Positions 8,840 to 16,210 of a stretch of DNA of 28,071 bases are shown piece by piece. The position numbers and the translations under genes are program-made. The DNA is from Gemmataceae bacterium. Lineage in GTDB: Bacteria; Planctomycetota; Planctomycetia; Gemmatales; Gemmataceae. Where the stretch lies: assembly GCA_020847555.1 (NCBI GenBank), contig JADLBT010000462.1, positions 1 through 28,071 on the forward strand, read 5' to 3'. Each line of letters opens with the position of its first letter. Position 1 is the first letter of the stretch. The notes under the pieces were generated by a model. The model did no database searches. It was not told the DNA's origin and saw nothing but the letters and a program-made list of their open reading frames with translations.

Positions 8840-8962
8840 AAGCGGATCTCTGTAGTGCGGACACAGCTGGGGCAAGGGGTACGCGAGTCGATCCTCATGC
8901 TACCGCGGCCGCGCGGCGCCGTCAAAGGGCCGGGCGCACAAAGGCACCCGGCGCCCCCTACC

Positions 8963-9016
8963 AGCCCGAAGCGCCAGCGACGGGCGCGCCAGGATCCCTC
9001 GCTTACGCTTCGGGCT
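8963..9016. repeat. Dispersed palindromic repeat, family A, copy 2, overlapping a gene end
   Basis: Arms AGCCCGAAGCGCCAGCG (8963-8979) and CGCTTACGCTTCGGGCT (9000-9016) are inverted copies with 2 mismatches in 17. The right arm overlaps the 3' end of the glycosyltransferase gene and supplies its last codons (Lys-Pro-Glu-Ala) and its TAA stop. Confidence 0.75.
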
Positions 9017-10217
9017 TGGACGGCGTCGGGACGCGCGGGCGCCCCAGGACTTTCAGCAGGGCGGCGCCCCACCCGCGGCCGACGTCGTAGAACTGCGCCT
9101 GGGCCGCCACGCAGCCGCGGCGGCGGTCCTTGTAGAACGCCTCCTCGTCGCAGAGCCGCAGGATCGCGTCGCCGTACCCCTGCACGTCATCGACCGCCAC
9201 CTCGACGACCGCGTCGCGCACGTAGTCGAGAGCCGGGCAGACCGCCGACGTGATCACCGGCCGGCCCGCCAGGATACCCTCGGCGACCACCTGATTAAAG
9301 CCCTCGATGAAGTCGCTTGTAGTTGGGACGATGACGGCGTGGGCGTTCGCGAACATCGCGCGCATCACCGCTCGGCTGGAGTGGCCGTGGCAGCGGAAGC
9401 GCGCGCTGACGCCCTTCTCCTCCGCCTGCTGGCGCAGCTCCGGGAGGGCGGACCCGTTCCCGCAGAGGTCAAACTCGATGTCCGTGCGCCCCTCGGCGAC
9501 GAAGCGGCGGGCGATGGCGAGCAGATCGAACACGCCCTTGTTCCGCTCGACGCGCCCGGCGAAAAAGACGCGGAACGGCGGGCGCGGCGGTGGCGGGGCG
9601 TCGCCGCCCGCGAACGTGTCGGGGCGGTAGGTCGGCAGGAACTCGACGACCGGCCGCGCCCGCCCCCAGGAGAGGCTGACGACCTGGCGCTCGATGTCGC
9701 GCGACGCGCTCAGGATGGCGAAGGCGGCGCGGGCGAAGAACGGCGCGTTGAGGTGCTGGACGAGTTGGTTGACGCCCTGCGGCGAGCGGTTCTTCGGCCA
9801 GAGGACGCAGTGCAGGCTCGGGACCACCTGGACGCCGAGCAGGGGCAGCAGCATCAGCGGGAACCAGTGGCCGCTGCCGTTGCAGACCACCGCCACGTTG
9901 GCCCGGAAGAGGAGCGCCGACCAGACCAGGCGCAGGGCCGCCCACACCTGCCCAAGGTGATAGAGCGAGCCGGGTCCGTTCTCGAACGGGATGGGTCGGT
10001 GTTCGATCCGGAAGCGGCCGTCGCGGAGGTGTCCCGGCGTTTGCGAGGAGGCGATGACGTACCCGTGGGCGCCGAGGTCGCGGCAGACGTCGTAGAACTG
10101 GCCGGAGTACGTCACACTCACCTGCGAGGGGTCGTCGCGGCCTTCCTTCCAGTGCTGGTAGGTGCCGAGGACGTTGCCGGGACCGGCAGCGTACAGAATG
10201 CGAAGGGGCCGACCCAT
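9003..10217 (-). CDS. GT4-family glycosyltransferase (group 1)
   Basis: A 404-residue retaining glycosyltransferase that transfers a sugar from a nucleotide donor, probably during assembly of a surface polysaccharide. The start at 10217 (MGRPLRILYAAGPGNVLG) gives the normal N-terminal Rossmann strand; the frame extends upstream to 10358 but the added residues translate a palindromic repeat. The C-terminal Rossmann half shows VFFAGRVERNKGVFDLLAIA and the donor-binding E-x7-E-type segment FIEGFNQVVAEGILAGRPVITS. GGAG lies about 10 bases before the ATG. The last four residues (KPEA) and stop are encoded by a dispersed repeat, so the natural C terminus was probably altered by repeat insertion. 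It ends a four-gene minus-strand glycan cluster. Donor and acceptor cannot be read from the sequence. Confidence 0.88.
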   Translation of the reverse strand: MGRPLRILYAAGPGNVLGTYQHWKEGRDDPSQVSVTYSGQFYDVCRDLGAHGYVIASSQTPGHLRDGRFRIEHRPIPFENGPGSLYHLGQVWAALRLVWSALLFRANVAVVCNGSGHWFPLMLLPLLGVQVVPSLHCVLWPKNRSPQGVNQLVQHLNAPFFARAAFAILSASRDIERQVVSLSWGRARPVVEFLPTYRPDTFAGGDAPPPPRPPFRVFFAGRVERNKGVFDLLAIARRFVAEGRTDIEFDLCGNGSALPELRQQAEEKGVSARFRCHGHSSRAVMRAMFANAHAVIVPTTSDFIEGFNQVVAEGILAGRPVITSAVCPALDYVRDAVVEVAVDDVQGYGDAILRLCDEEAFYKDRRRGCVAAQAQFYDVGRGWGAALLKVLGRPRVPTPSKPEA

Positions 10218-10264
10218 TGCGCGTGGTCTCCAGCCAGCGGCGGGAGGGAACAGAACTGGATTCC

Positions 10265-10335
10265 AAAGTCCACGAGCGGCAGCCCGTGGGGCAAGTCTCC
10301 AGCACCCTACCCACGGGCCGCCGCCCGTGGACTTT
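10265..10335. repeat. Large palindromic repeat between the two glycosyltransferase genes
   Basis: Arms of 26 bases (10265-10290 and 10310-10335) are inverted copies with only 2 mismatches; the arms start AAAGTCCACG and end CGTGGACTTT, with a 19-base loop. No T-tract follows in either direction. A shorter relative with CCACGGG/CCCGTGG arms is at 18582-18602. It is most likely a dispersed REP-like element that may also act on mRNA stability or termination between the two genes. Confidence 0.75.
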
Positions 10336-10350
10336 GATGTCTCCCCGCCC

Positions 10351-12630
10351 CTACCCAATTGCCTCCAGCAGGCGCCTGGCCGTCTGGCGGGCGTCGAACG
10401 CCGAAACCGCGCGCGCGCGCGCCGCCCGGCCGAGGCGGCGCCGCTCCTCCGGATCCCTCGCCAGCCGGATGAAAGCGTCGGCCAACTTCGGCTCGTCCTG
10501 CTGCGGGATCAACAGGCCGTCCACGCCGTCCGCGATCATGTCGGGCGTGCCGCCGATGATCGACACGACCACCGGCAGGCCGCACGCCATCGCCTCCATC
10601 ACCGACACCGGCGCCGCCTCACCCAGGCCGAAACTCGGCAGGACAAAAGCGTCGGCACGCTGGAGCAGCGCCCGCACCGCCCCCTCCGACATCGTCCCCG
10701 TCATTTCGACCCGGTCGCCCAGACGGAGTTCCTCGATCTTCGCCTCGATCGCCTTGCGGTGCGGTCCCTCGCCGGCGATGGTGTACCGAATGTCGCAGCC
10801 GCGGTCGAGTGCCGTCCGCATCGCCGCCAGCGCGTGAACGTGGCCCTTCGTTTCGTTCAACCGCGCCACCGTGACGAGGTGCAGCCGGTTCGGCTCGTAG
10901 GCGCGGGAGCCGTCGGCCCGGAAGGCGTCGGTGTCCACGCCCATCCACAGCAGAGCGGTGCGTTCGGCCGGCACCCCCACCTGCTCCTGCACGTCCCGCT
11001 GGAGCGGCCGCGTCACCGCCGCGACGAGCTTCGCGCCGGCCATCTTGCTGGTGTGGTCGGTCCCGTAGACCGGCAGATCGCCGTGCAGCGTCAGGCTGTA
11101 GGTCGGCCCGCCGAGGATCCGGCACAGGGCCGCGATGTGGGCTGCGTCGGCGCACGAGTGGACGTGCAGGTGCCGATAGCCATGCTTGCGCGCGTCCGCC
11201 AGCAGGTCGGCGGCGCAGAGGATCATCCCGCAGTATTTTACCCGCTTCTTCAGCGGCGACTCGCGCAGACCGAAGACATAGCGGAGGGCTTTAAGCGCTT
11301 TCAGCGGGCGAGTCGCCAGCACGCCGAGCGCCTTGAGGATGTTCGGGGGGTAGACGTAATGCGTCTGTCGCGCCGCCGCCGCGGCGAACTCGTGCCGGCA
11401 GGAGCCGGGCTCGGGCTGCCGGCTGGAGAGCAGGCGGACCTTCACCCCCGCCTGCCGCAGCGCCTGGATCTCCCGCCAGAAGAAGACGTGCGTCTGCGAC
11501 GGGAACTCCGGAACGAGGTAGCCGATGCCGCCCGCGCGGGAGCGCGGGTCGCGCGCGAGCAGCTCCCTCTGGAACTGCGGATACCAGCGGCGCAGTTCCG
11601 GCTCGGTGCTGGTGAAGATGTGGCGGAACACGCCAAACGCGGTCACGGCGCCGCGGGCACGCGGGAACGACGGATCCTTCTGCGCCAGGTCGCGCAGCGC
11701 CTGGACGCCCACCTGCTTGGTCAGGAACGAGCGATAGACGCTGATCGAACGGCGCCGGTCGAGGCTGTGCAGCCGATGCAGCACCAGCGCGTTCGCCATG
11801 CCGAGCGTCGCCAGGGTCAGCACGCTCAGCCGCCCCCCGCCCGCCTTCAGGTGGCAGATCAGCGCGTCCTGCGCCAGCAGCAGCAGGCCGTGGCGGGCCA
11901 GCCGATAGCTGACGTCGGCGTCCTCCAGGTACGAGTAGGCGTCGAGAACCTCGTCGAACGGCTCGCGCTCGATCAACTCCCGGCGGCAGGTCATCCAGGC
12001 GCCGTACAGCCGGTCGCGCGGGAGCAGGCGCATGTCCTTCAGCCCGGCGGGCAGGATGTACTCGCGGTCGCGCGGGTCGTAAGGCAGGAGGTAGTCCTGC
12101 ACGGCGAGCCACCACAGCACCCACTCCTTCATCTCGCGCAGCCGGCCCGGCCGGGGCGACGGAACGACCGCGGGGAGTGGGGTATCGGCTGCCTTCTCCC
12201 CATTCACCAGGTCGGGAGGGGCGTCGGCCTCGTCCGCCATCACGCCCGCTACCTTCCGCTCCGGGTCGCCCTCGTAGACACGCAGGATCTGCTCGGCGCA
12301 GTCGGGGTACATCAACGAGTCGTCGTCGATCAGGAACAGGATGTCGGCAGTCGCGAGGCGCACGCCCTGGTTGCGCTGCGCCGACCCGGACCGGCGCTCC
12401 GCCTGGACATACTCCCAGCGGATTGCCGGGTGACGAGGGGCCAGTTCCTTCAGGACGCGGGTACGTACCGCCGCCCAGTCGGCGCTGGCGTCCACGACGA
12501 TGATCTCGCGCGGCGGCCGCGTCTGCCGCGCCGCCAGGTCGAGGCAGCGCGGCAGGACGTCCTGGCGGTTGTAGGTCGCGACGACGAGGGACCAGCTGAG
12601 GGGCGGGGGGACGGGTTGTGCGGCATTCAT
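10351..12630 (-). CDS. Bifunctional GT2-GT4 fusion glycosyltransferase
   Basis: A 759-residue protein with two complete glycosyltransferase domains. Residues about 10-300 are GT2 (inverting, GT-A fold): WSLVVATYNRQDVLPRCL, the metal-binding FLIDDDS, and the later YLEDADVSYRLARHG. After a linker at about 300-365, residues 368-759 are GT4 (GT-B fold): GYLVPEFPSQTHVFFWREI, LVTVARLNETKGHVHALAAM, AGEGPHRKAIEAKI, and the E-x7-E segment GEAAPVSVMEAMACG. The start at 12630 (MNAAQPV) is chosen because the open frame beyond it only reads antisense to the acetyltransferase gene. Adding two sugars in sequence to a lipid-linked glycan is the likely role. The closest general match is the colanic-acid/exopolysaccharide type of GT4 enzyme. 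It sits between the GT4 gene and the acetyltransferase gene, same strand. Confidence 0.88.
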   Translation of the reverse strand: MNAAQPVPPPLSWSLVVATYNRQDVLPRCLDLAARQTRPPREIIVVDASADWAAVRTRVLKELAPRHPAIRWEYVQAERRSGSAQRNQGVRLATADILFLIDDDSLMYPDCAEQILRVYEGDPERKVAGVMADEADAPPDLVNGEKAADTPLPAVVPSPRPGRLREMKEWVLWWLAVQDYLLPYDPRDREYILPAGLKDMRLLPRDRLYGAWMTCRRELIEREPFDEVLDAYSYLEDADVSYRLARHGLLLLAQDALICHLKAGGGRLSVLTLATLGMANALVLHRLHSLDRRRSISVYRSFLTKQVGVQALRDLAQKDPSFPRARGAVTAFGVFRHIFTSTEPELRRWYPQFQRELLARDPRSRAGGIGYLVPEFPSQTHVFFWREIQALRQAGVKVRLLSSRQPEPGSCRHEFAAAAARQTHYVYPPNILKALGVLATRPLKALKALRYVFGLRESPLKKRVKYCGMILCAADLLADARKHGYRHLHVHSCADAAHIAALCRILGGPTYSLTLHGDLPVYGTDHTSKMAGAKLVAAVTRPLQRDVQEQVGVPAERTALLWMGVDTDAFRADGSRAYEPNRLHLVTVARLNETKGHVHALAAMRTALDRGCDIRYTIAGEGPHRKAIEAKIEELRLGDRVEMTGTMSEGAVRALLQRADAFVLPSFGLGEAAPVSVMEAMACGLPVVVSIIGGTPDMIADGVDGLLIPQQDEPKLADAFIRLARDPEERRRLGRAARARAVSAFDARQTARRLLEAIG

Positions 12631-12695
12631 CGGAGGGCTGGATCCCTGGCAGTTGTGCTCCGTGGTACGGTCCGCGGGGTTGGGAGGGACGAAGG

Positions 12696-13358
12696 TTACC
12701 CCGACACTTTCTGCAGCGTCTCGTGGGGCTTCTCGGCCGCCGCCACGCTGTCCTGGTCCGCCGCGGGCGGCTTCAGCGTCTTGACCACCCGGCCGGGCAG
12801 ACCGACCACCACCGAGTACGGCGGGACGTCGCCGAGGACGACCGAGTTGGCGCCGATGGCGCTGTCGTGGCCGACCGTCACGTTCCCCAGGACCGCCACC
12901 CCGCAGCCGATGTCCACCCGCTCCTCGATGGTCGGGATCTCGTTGTTCTGATCGCGGCGCACGACGCCGAAGGTGGTGTTGTGACGGATGTGGCAATCGT
13001 CACCGATGGACCGGGCGTGCAGGATCATGCCGCTATGGTGCCAGAGGCGCACCCGCCGCCCGAGCTTGACGGTATATGGCAGGGTGATGCCGCACGTCCA
13101 CTCGACCCACTTGTACAGGAACCGATACAGAAGGGTGGCCGGGATGCGGAGGAACTTGCGCAGGCCCATCCGCCAGTTGCCGAATCGGTGGACCGCGACC
13201 GCCCAGAACCCCTGCTCGAAGAGGTTGTTCTCGTGGGTGCGCAGATCCTCCCGGATCAGCGCCCACAGGCCCATGCCGGGCGGGTTCTGGTTCGTGTCGC
13301 CCCGGTGCAGCGGCGGCGCTTCCTTTTTCGGCTTGTGATTGCTGGCGCTCATGGGCAT
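12696..13358 (-). CDS. Serine acetyltransferase-like left-handed beta-helix enzyme
   Basis: A 220-residue acyl-CoA-dependent O-acetyltransferase resembling CysE. After an alpha-helical N-terminal part (LIREDLRTHENN...FWAVAVHRFGNW) come hexapeptide-repeat turns: ITLPYTVKLGRRVRLWHHSGMIL, IGDDCHIRHNTTFGV, ERVDIGCGVAVLGNVTVGHDSAIGANSVVLGDVPPYSVVVGLPGRVVK. The catalytic His region (LWHHSGMILHA) and the cofactor end PPYSVVVGLPGRVVK are typical of this family. Two starts are possible, 13358 (MPMSAS) and 13352 (MSAS), both a short distance from GGA. The product could make O-acetylserine for cysteine synthesis, but its position among glycosyltransferases makes acetylation of a surface sugar or a pathway-linked serine acetyltransferase equally likely. 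Confidence 0.85.
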   Translation of the reverse strand: MPMSASNHKPKKEAPPLHRGDTNQNPPGMGLWALIREDLRTHENNLFEQGFWAVAVHRFGNWRMGLRKFLRIPATLLYRFLYKWVEWTCGITLPYTVKLGRRVRLWHHSGMILHARSIGDDCHIRHNTTFGVVRRDQNNEIPTIEERVDIGCGVAVLGNVTVGHDSAIGANSVVLGDVPPYSVVVGLPGRVVKTLKPPAADQDSVAAAEKPHETLQKVSG

Positions 13359-13461
13359 CGTCCGCGCTGAGGTTGCCTGAACATCCCGCAGGAACCCACC
13401 GACCCCTATCCCTCCTCGGTGGGCGGGGCCGCCTCCCACGGGGCAAGAGCCTCCTTCAAGG

Positions 13462-14415
13462 TTACCACGTCAGGAAGTTGAAACGAACGAAATCCCACCA
13501 CAGGTGCGGGGGATCCTGGTCGGGCTTGCGCTGGATGCGCCGCCGAAGGCGCCAGAGCGAGTACCCGACCGTCCACGCGACATCGGCCAGCAACCCGTAC
13601 AGCCAGCCGTGGTTCTTGTGGAAGTAGCGGCGCCGCGACTCGAACCAGTACCGCGGCACGCGCTTCGCCGGCTTCTTGACGTCGGTGACGCCGGAACTCT
13701 GTCCGACCAGGTGAACGACGTGGCTCGCCGGCACGTACCAGCACCTCCACCCTGCCCGCTGGGCGCGCAGGCAGAAATCGGTCTCTTCAAAATACAGGAA
13801 ATAGTCGTCGTCCATCAGGCCGATGTCGTCGAAGACGGCGCGGCGGACGAGCATGCTGGCGCCAGCCATCCAGTCGGTCGGGTGCGGGTCGTCGCGGACC
13901 GGCGGCGCGACCACCTGCCGGTGCAGCAACTTCGAGACGACGCCGAGGCGCACCCCGCCCTCGAACTCGCTCCAGATCGTCGGGAACCGGAACGCCGACC
14001 GCTGCGGTTCGCCGTCGGGATACTCCAACCGGCTGCCGGTGATGCCAACCGCCGGGTGCGCCTCCATGAAGTCGAGCAGCGGGCGGATGGCGCCCGGCCG
14101 CACCACGGTGTCGGGGTTGAGGAGCAGGACGTAATCGGGCGGGTTCGGGCCGGCGAGGATCGGCCGCAGGGCGGCGTTGTTCCCGCCGGCGAAGCCCAGA
14201 TTCTTCTCCACCGGGAGCAACTCGGCCCAGTCGCCCCAGCCCTGCGCGCGGATGGCTGCCCCGATCTTCTCGGCCGAGCCGTCGCCGGAGGCGTTCTCGA
14301 CCAGAACGACACGCCAGTCGTCGCCGGACTTGACCTCGCCCGCCAGCGAGCGCAGGCAGTCAATCGCCAGGTCGGGGGTGCGGTAGTTGACGATGACGAT
14401 TCGGAGCGATGGCAT
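13462..14415 (-). CDS. GT2-family glycosyltransferase (rhamnosyltransferase-like)
   Basis: A 317-residue inverting glycosyltransferase with the GT-A fold. It begins LRIVIVNYRTPDLAIDCLRSL, has the nucleotide-sugar segment NLGFAGGNNAALRPIL, the metal motif region YVLLLNPDTVV at about residues 93-103, and the acceptor-side segments TDWMAGASMLVRRAVFDDIG and DDYFLYFEETDFCLRAQRAGW. This arrangement is that of WbbL-like rhamnosyl and related transferases that extend O-antigen or exopolysaccharide. The last 60 residues are rich in Trp, Arg and Tyr and probably rest on the membrane. GGA lies 8 bases before the ATG. It is the first gene of the minus-strand glycan cluster and diverges from the ceramidase-like gene, so the promoter should lie in 14416-14575. 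Confidence 0.9.
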   Translation of the reverse strand: MPSLRIVIVNYRTPDLAIDCLRSLAGEVKSGDDWRVVLVENASGDGSAEKIGAAIRAQGWGDWAELLPVEKNLGFAGGNNAALRPILAGPNPPDYVLLLNPDTVVRPGAIRPLLDFMEAHPAVGITGSRLEYPDGEPQRSAFRFPTIWSEFEGGVRLGVVSKLLHRQVVAPPVRDDPHPTDWMAGASMLVRRAVFDDIGLMDDDYFLYFEETDFCLRAQRAGWRCWYVPASHVVHLVGQSSGVTDVKKPAKRVPRYWFESRRRYFHKNHGWLYGLLADVAWTVGYSLWRLRRRIQRKPDQDPPHLWWDFVRFNFLTW

Positions 14416-14575
14416 CGGGCGTCCGGCCTTTCTCGATCATCCACAAGCGGTACGGCTCTGGAAGTCTATGCGTTTTTGCCCCTGCGACCGCCCCCGAGGG
14501 TGGCCCCTTCCGCTTCGCCCGCCTATTCGCTAAGTTGACGGCGAGCCTGACACTCGCCAGCCGAAGGAGATTTCC

Positions 14576-15943
14576 ATGTTCCGCCACCTTGCTCTCGCTC
14601 TCCTCGCTCTGTCCGCCGGCGCGCTGCCGGCGCGGGCAGACGACCCGCCGCTGCGCATTGCCCCCTTCCACGCTGACGTCACGCCCCCGCTCGGCACGCC
14701 GCTGTGCGACGCCCTCGTCCAGCCGGCGCGCGCGATCGTCGATCCGCTGAGTGCGCGCGGGGTGGTTCTCCTGCCGGCCGGGCAGAAGCCGATCGTGCTC
14801 TGCGCGCTGGACTGGATCGGTATCGGCAACAGCGGCTACGACGCCTTCCGCGACGGGCTCGCGAAGGCCGCCGGCACGACGCGCGAGCGCGTCGCCGTCC
14901 ACTGCCTGCACCAGCACGACGCCCCCGGATGCGATTTCCAGGCCGACGACGTGCTCAAGCCGTTCGGCCTCGGGGGGAAGCTGTTCGACCCGGCCTTCGC
15001 GCGGCAGGCCATCACCCGCGTCGCCGACGCCATCGGCGCCGCGCTAAAGAAGCCGATGGCGGTGACGCACCTCGGCCTCGGCAAGGCGAAGGTGGAGCAG
15101 GTCGCCTCGAACCGGCGCGTGATGGGGCCGAACGGCAAGGTCAAGTACGTCCGCTACAGCGCCGCCCGCGACCCGAAGGTACGCGCCGAGCCGGAGGGGT
15201 TGATTGACCCCTACGTCCACCTCCTCAGCTTCTGGGACGGCGACCGGCCAGTGGCGTCGCTCACCTACTACGCCACCCACCCGCAGAGTTACTACGGCAA
15301 GGGAGGCGTCAGCTGCGACTTCCCCGGCCTGGCGCGCGGGCTGCGCGACAAGGAACTGCCGGGCGTCGCACACGTCCACTTCAACGGCGCCGGCGGGAAC
15401 GTCACGGCCGGCAAGTACAACGACGGCTCGCCGGACAACCGCCCGGTCCTGGCCCGGCGCCTGGCGAAGGGGATGAAGGCGGCGTTCGACGCGGTCAAGA
15501 AGGTGCCGGTGAAGGCGGGCGAGATCGAGTGGCGCGTCGCGAAGGCCGCCCTGCCGGTCAGTCCCCTTTACACGGTGAAGGCACTCGAGGCCCAGGTCGC
15601 CGACGAGAAGCTGGCGGTGCCGCAGCGACTGCGGGCGGCCCGGAACCTGGTGTGGGCGCGGCGCTGCGCGGCCGGCGACAAGCTGGACCTGACGTGCCTG
15701 CACATCGGCCCGGCCTACGTCCTGCACATGCCGGGCGAGCTGTTCGTCGAGTACCAGCTGGCCGCCCAGAAGATGCGGGCGGGCGCGCCGGTCCTGATGG
15801 CGGCCTACGGCGACTACGGGGCCGGCTACATCGGCACCGCGATTGCCTACACCCAGGGCGGGTATGAGACGGGGCCGGTGTCGCGCGTTGGACCGGGCGT
15901 CGAGGAGGTGCTGACGCGGGCGCTGCGCGAGGTGCTGAAGTAG
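14576..15943 (+). CDS. Secreted neutral/alkaline ceramidase-like protein
   Basis: A 455-residue exported protein with an AAGGAG ribosome-binding site 6-10 bases before the ATG and a signal peptide (MFRHLALALLALSAGALPARA). It matches the N-terminal domain of non-lysosomal ceramidases as commonly found in planctomycetes: RIAPFHADVTPPLGTPL at the start, VHCLHQHDAPG (metal-ligand region), LTYYATHPQSYYG, FNGAGGNVTAG and a C-terminal LHMPGELFVEYQLAA...YGDYGAGYIGT. True ceramidases have a nucleophile Ser in a GDVSPN motif; here the aligned stretch reads GGNVTAG, so the Ser is not conserved (Thr in its place). The C-terminal immunoglobulin-like domain of full ceramidases is also missing. The protein is therefore a hydrolase-family member whose substrate may be something other than ceramide. 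Confidence 0.82.
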   Translation: MFRHLALALLALSAGALPARADDPPLRIAPFHADVTPPLGTPLCDALVQPARAIVDPLSARGVVLLPAGQKPIVLCALDWIGIGNSGYDAFRDGLAKAAGTTRERVAVHCLHQHDAPGCDFQADDVLKPFGLGGKLFDPAFARQAITRVADAIGAALKKPMAVTHLGLGKAKVEQVASNRRVMGPNGKVKYVRYSAARDPKVRAEPEGLIDPYVHLLSFWDGDRPVASLTYYATHPQSYYGKGGVSCDFPGLARGLRDKELPGVAHVHFNGAGGNVTAGKYNDGSPDNRPVLARRLAKGMKAAFDAVKKVPVKAGEIEWRVAKAALPVSPLYTVKALEAQVADEKLAVPQRLRAARNLVWARRCAAGDKLDLTCLHIGPAYVLHMPGELFVEYQLAAQKMRAGAPVLMAAYGDYGAGYIGTAIAYTQGGYETGPVSRVGPGVEEVLTRALREVLK

Positions 15944-16016
15944 GCGCTGTCGGGCCGACTTCTCTCCTGGGCCACGGCTCTGTGGGGGAGGGATGAAGGT
16001 TCCCCCGCACCCCCCT

Positions 16017-16061
16017 GTCCTCCTCTCCCCTGGTGGGAGAGGGGGGTAGGGGGGTGAGGGG
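16017..16061. repeat. Dispersed C-rich palindromic repeat, family B, intergenic copy
   Basis: This stretch after the ceramidase-like gene contains CCTCTCCC-CTGGT-GGGAGAGG and a G-rich tail ending GGTGAGGGG. Read on the minus strand it closely parallels the insertion found inside the PVC-type gene at 24391-24429. It lies in the 267-base gap before the M28 peptidase gene. Confidence 0.75.
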
Positions 16062-16138
16062 TTTCGCGCGTCAGAGGCCCAGGCGGCCTGCGCAACCCGG
16101 GAAGGCGCCTCGGCCTGGACTCCCCTCCGCGGACGGCG

Positions 16139-16144
16139 TATAAG
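16139..16144 (+). promoter_or_regulatory. Possible -10 box (TATAAG) for the M28 peptidase gene
   Basis: TATAAG in GC-rich DNA, 72 bases before the start codon, mirrors the placement of the same hexamer before the serpin gene. No clear -35 box is present. Confidence 0.25.
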
Positions 16145-16210
16145 GGAGTTGCACTCAGGAGCCGTATCCGCTGCCCTTCCTTCGCCCGTCCCGGTCCGAG
16201 GGTCCAGGCC

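Noticed and set aside
12631..12996. N-terminal extension of the GT2-GT4 fusion protein
   Set aside because: The extra residues are low-complexity and antisense to the acetyltransferase gene; the GT2 domain starts right after the ATG at 12630.
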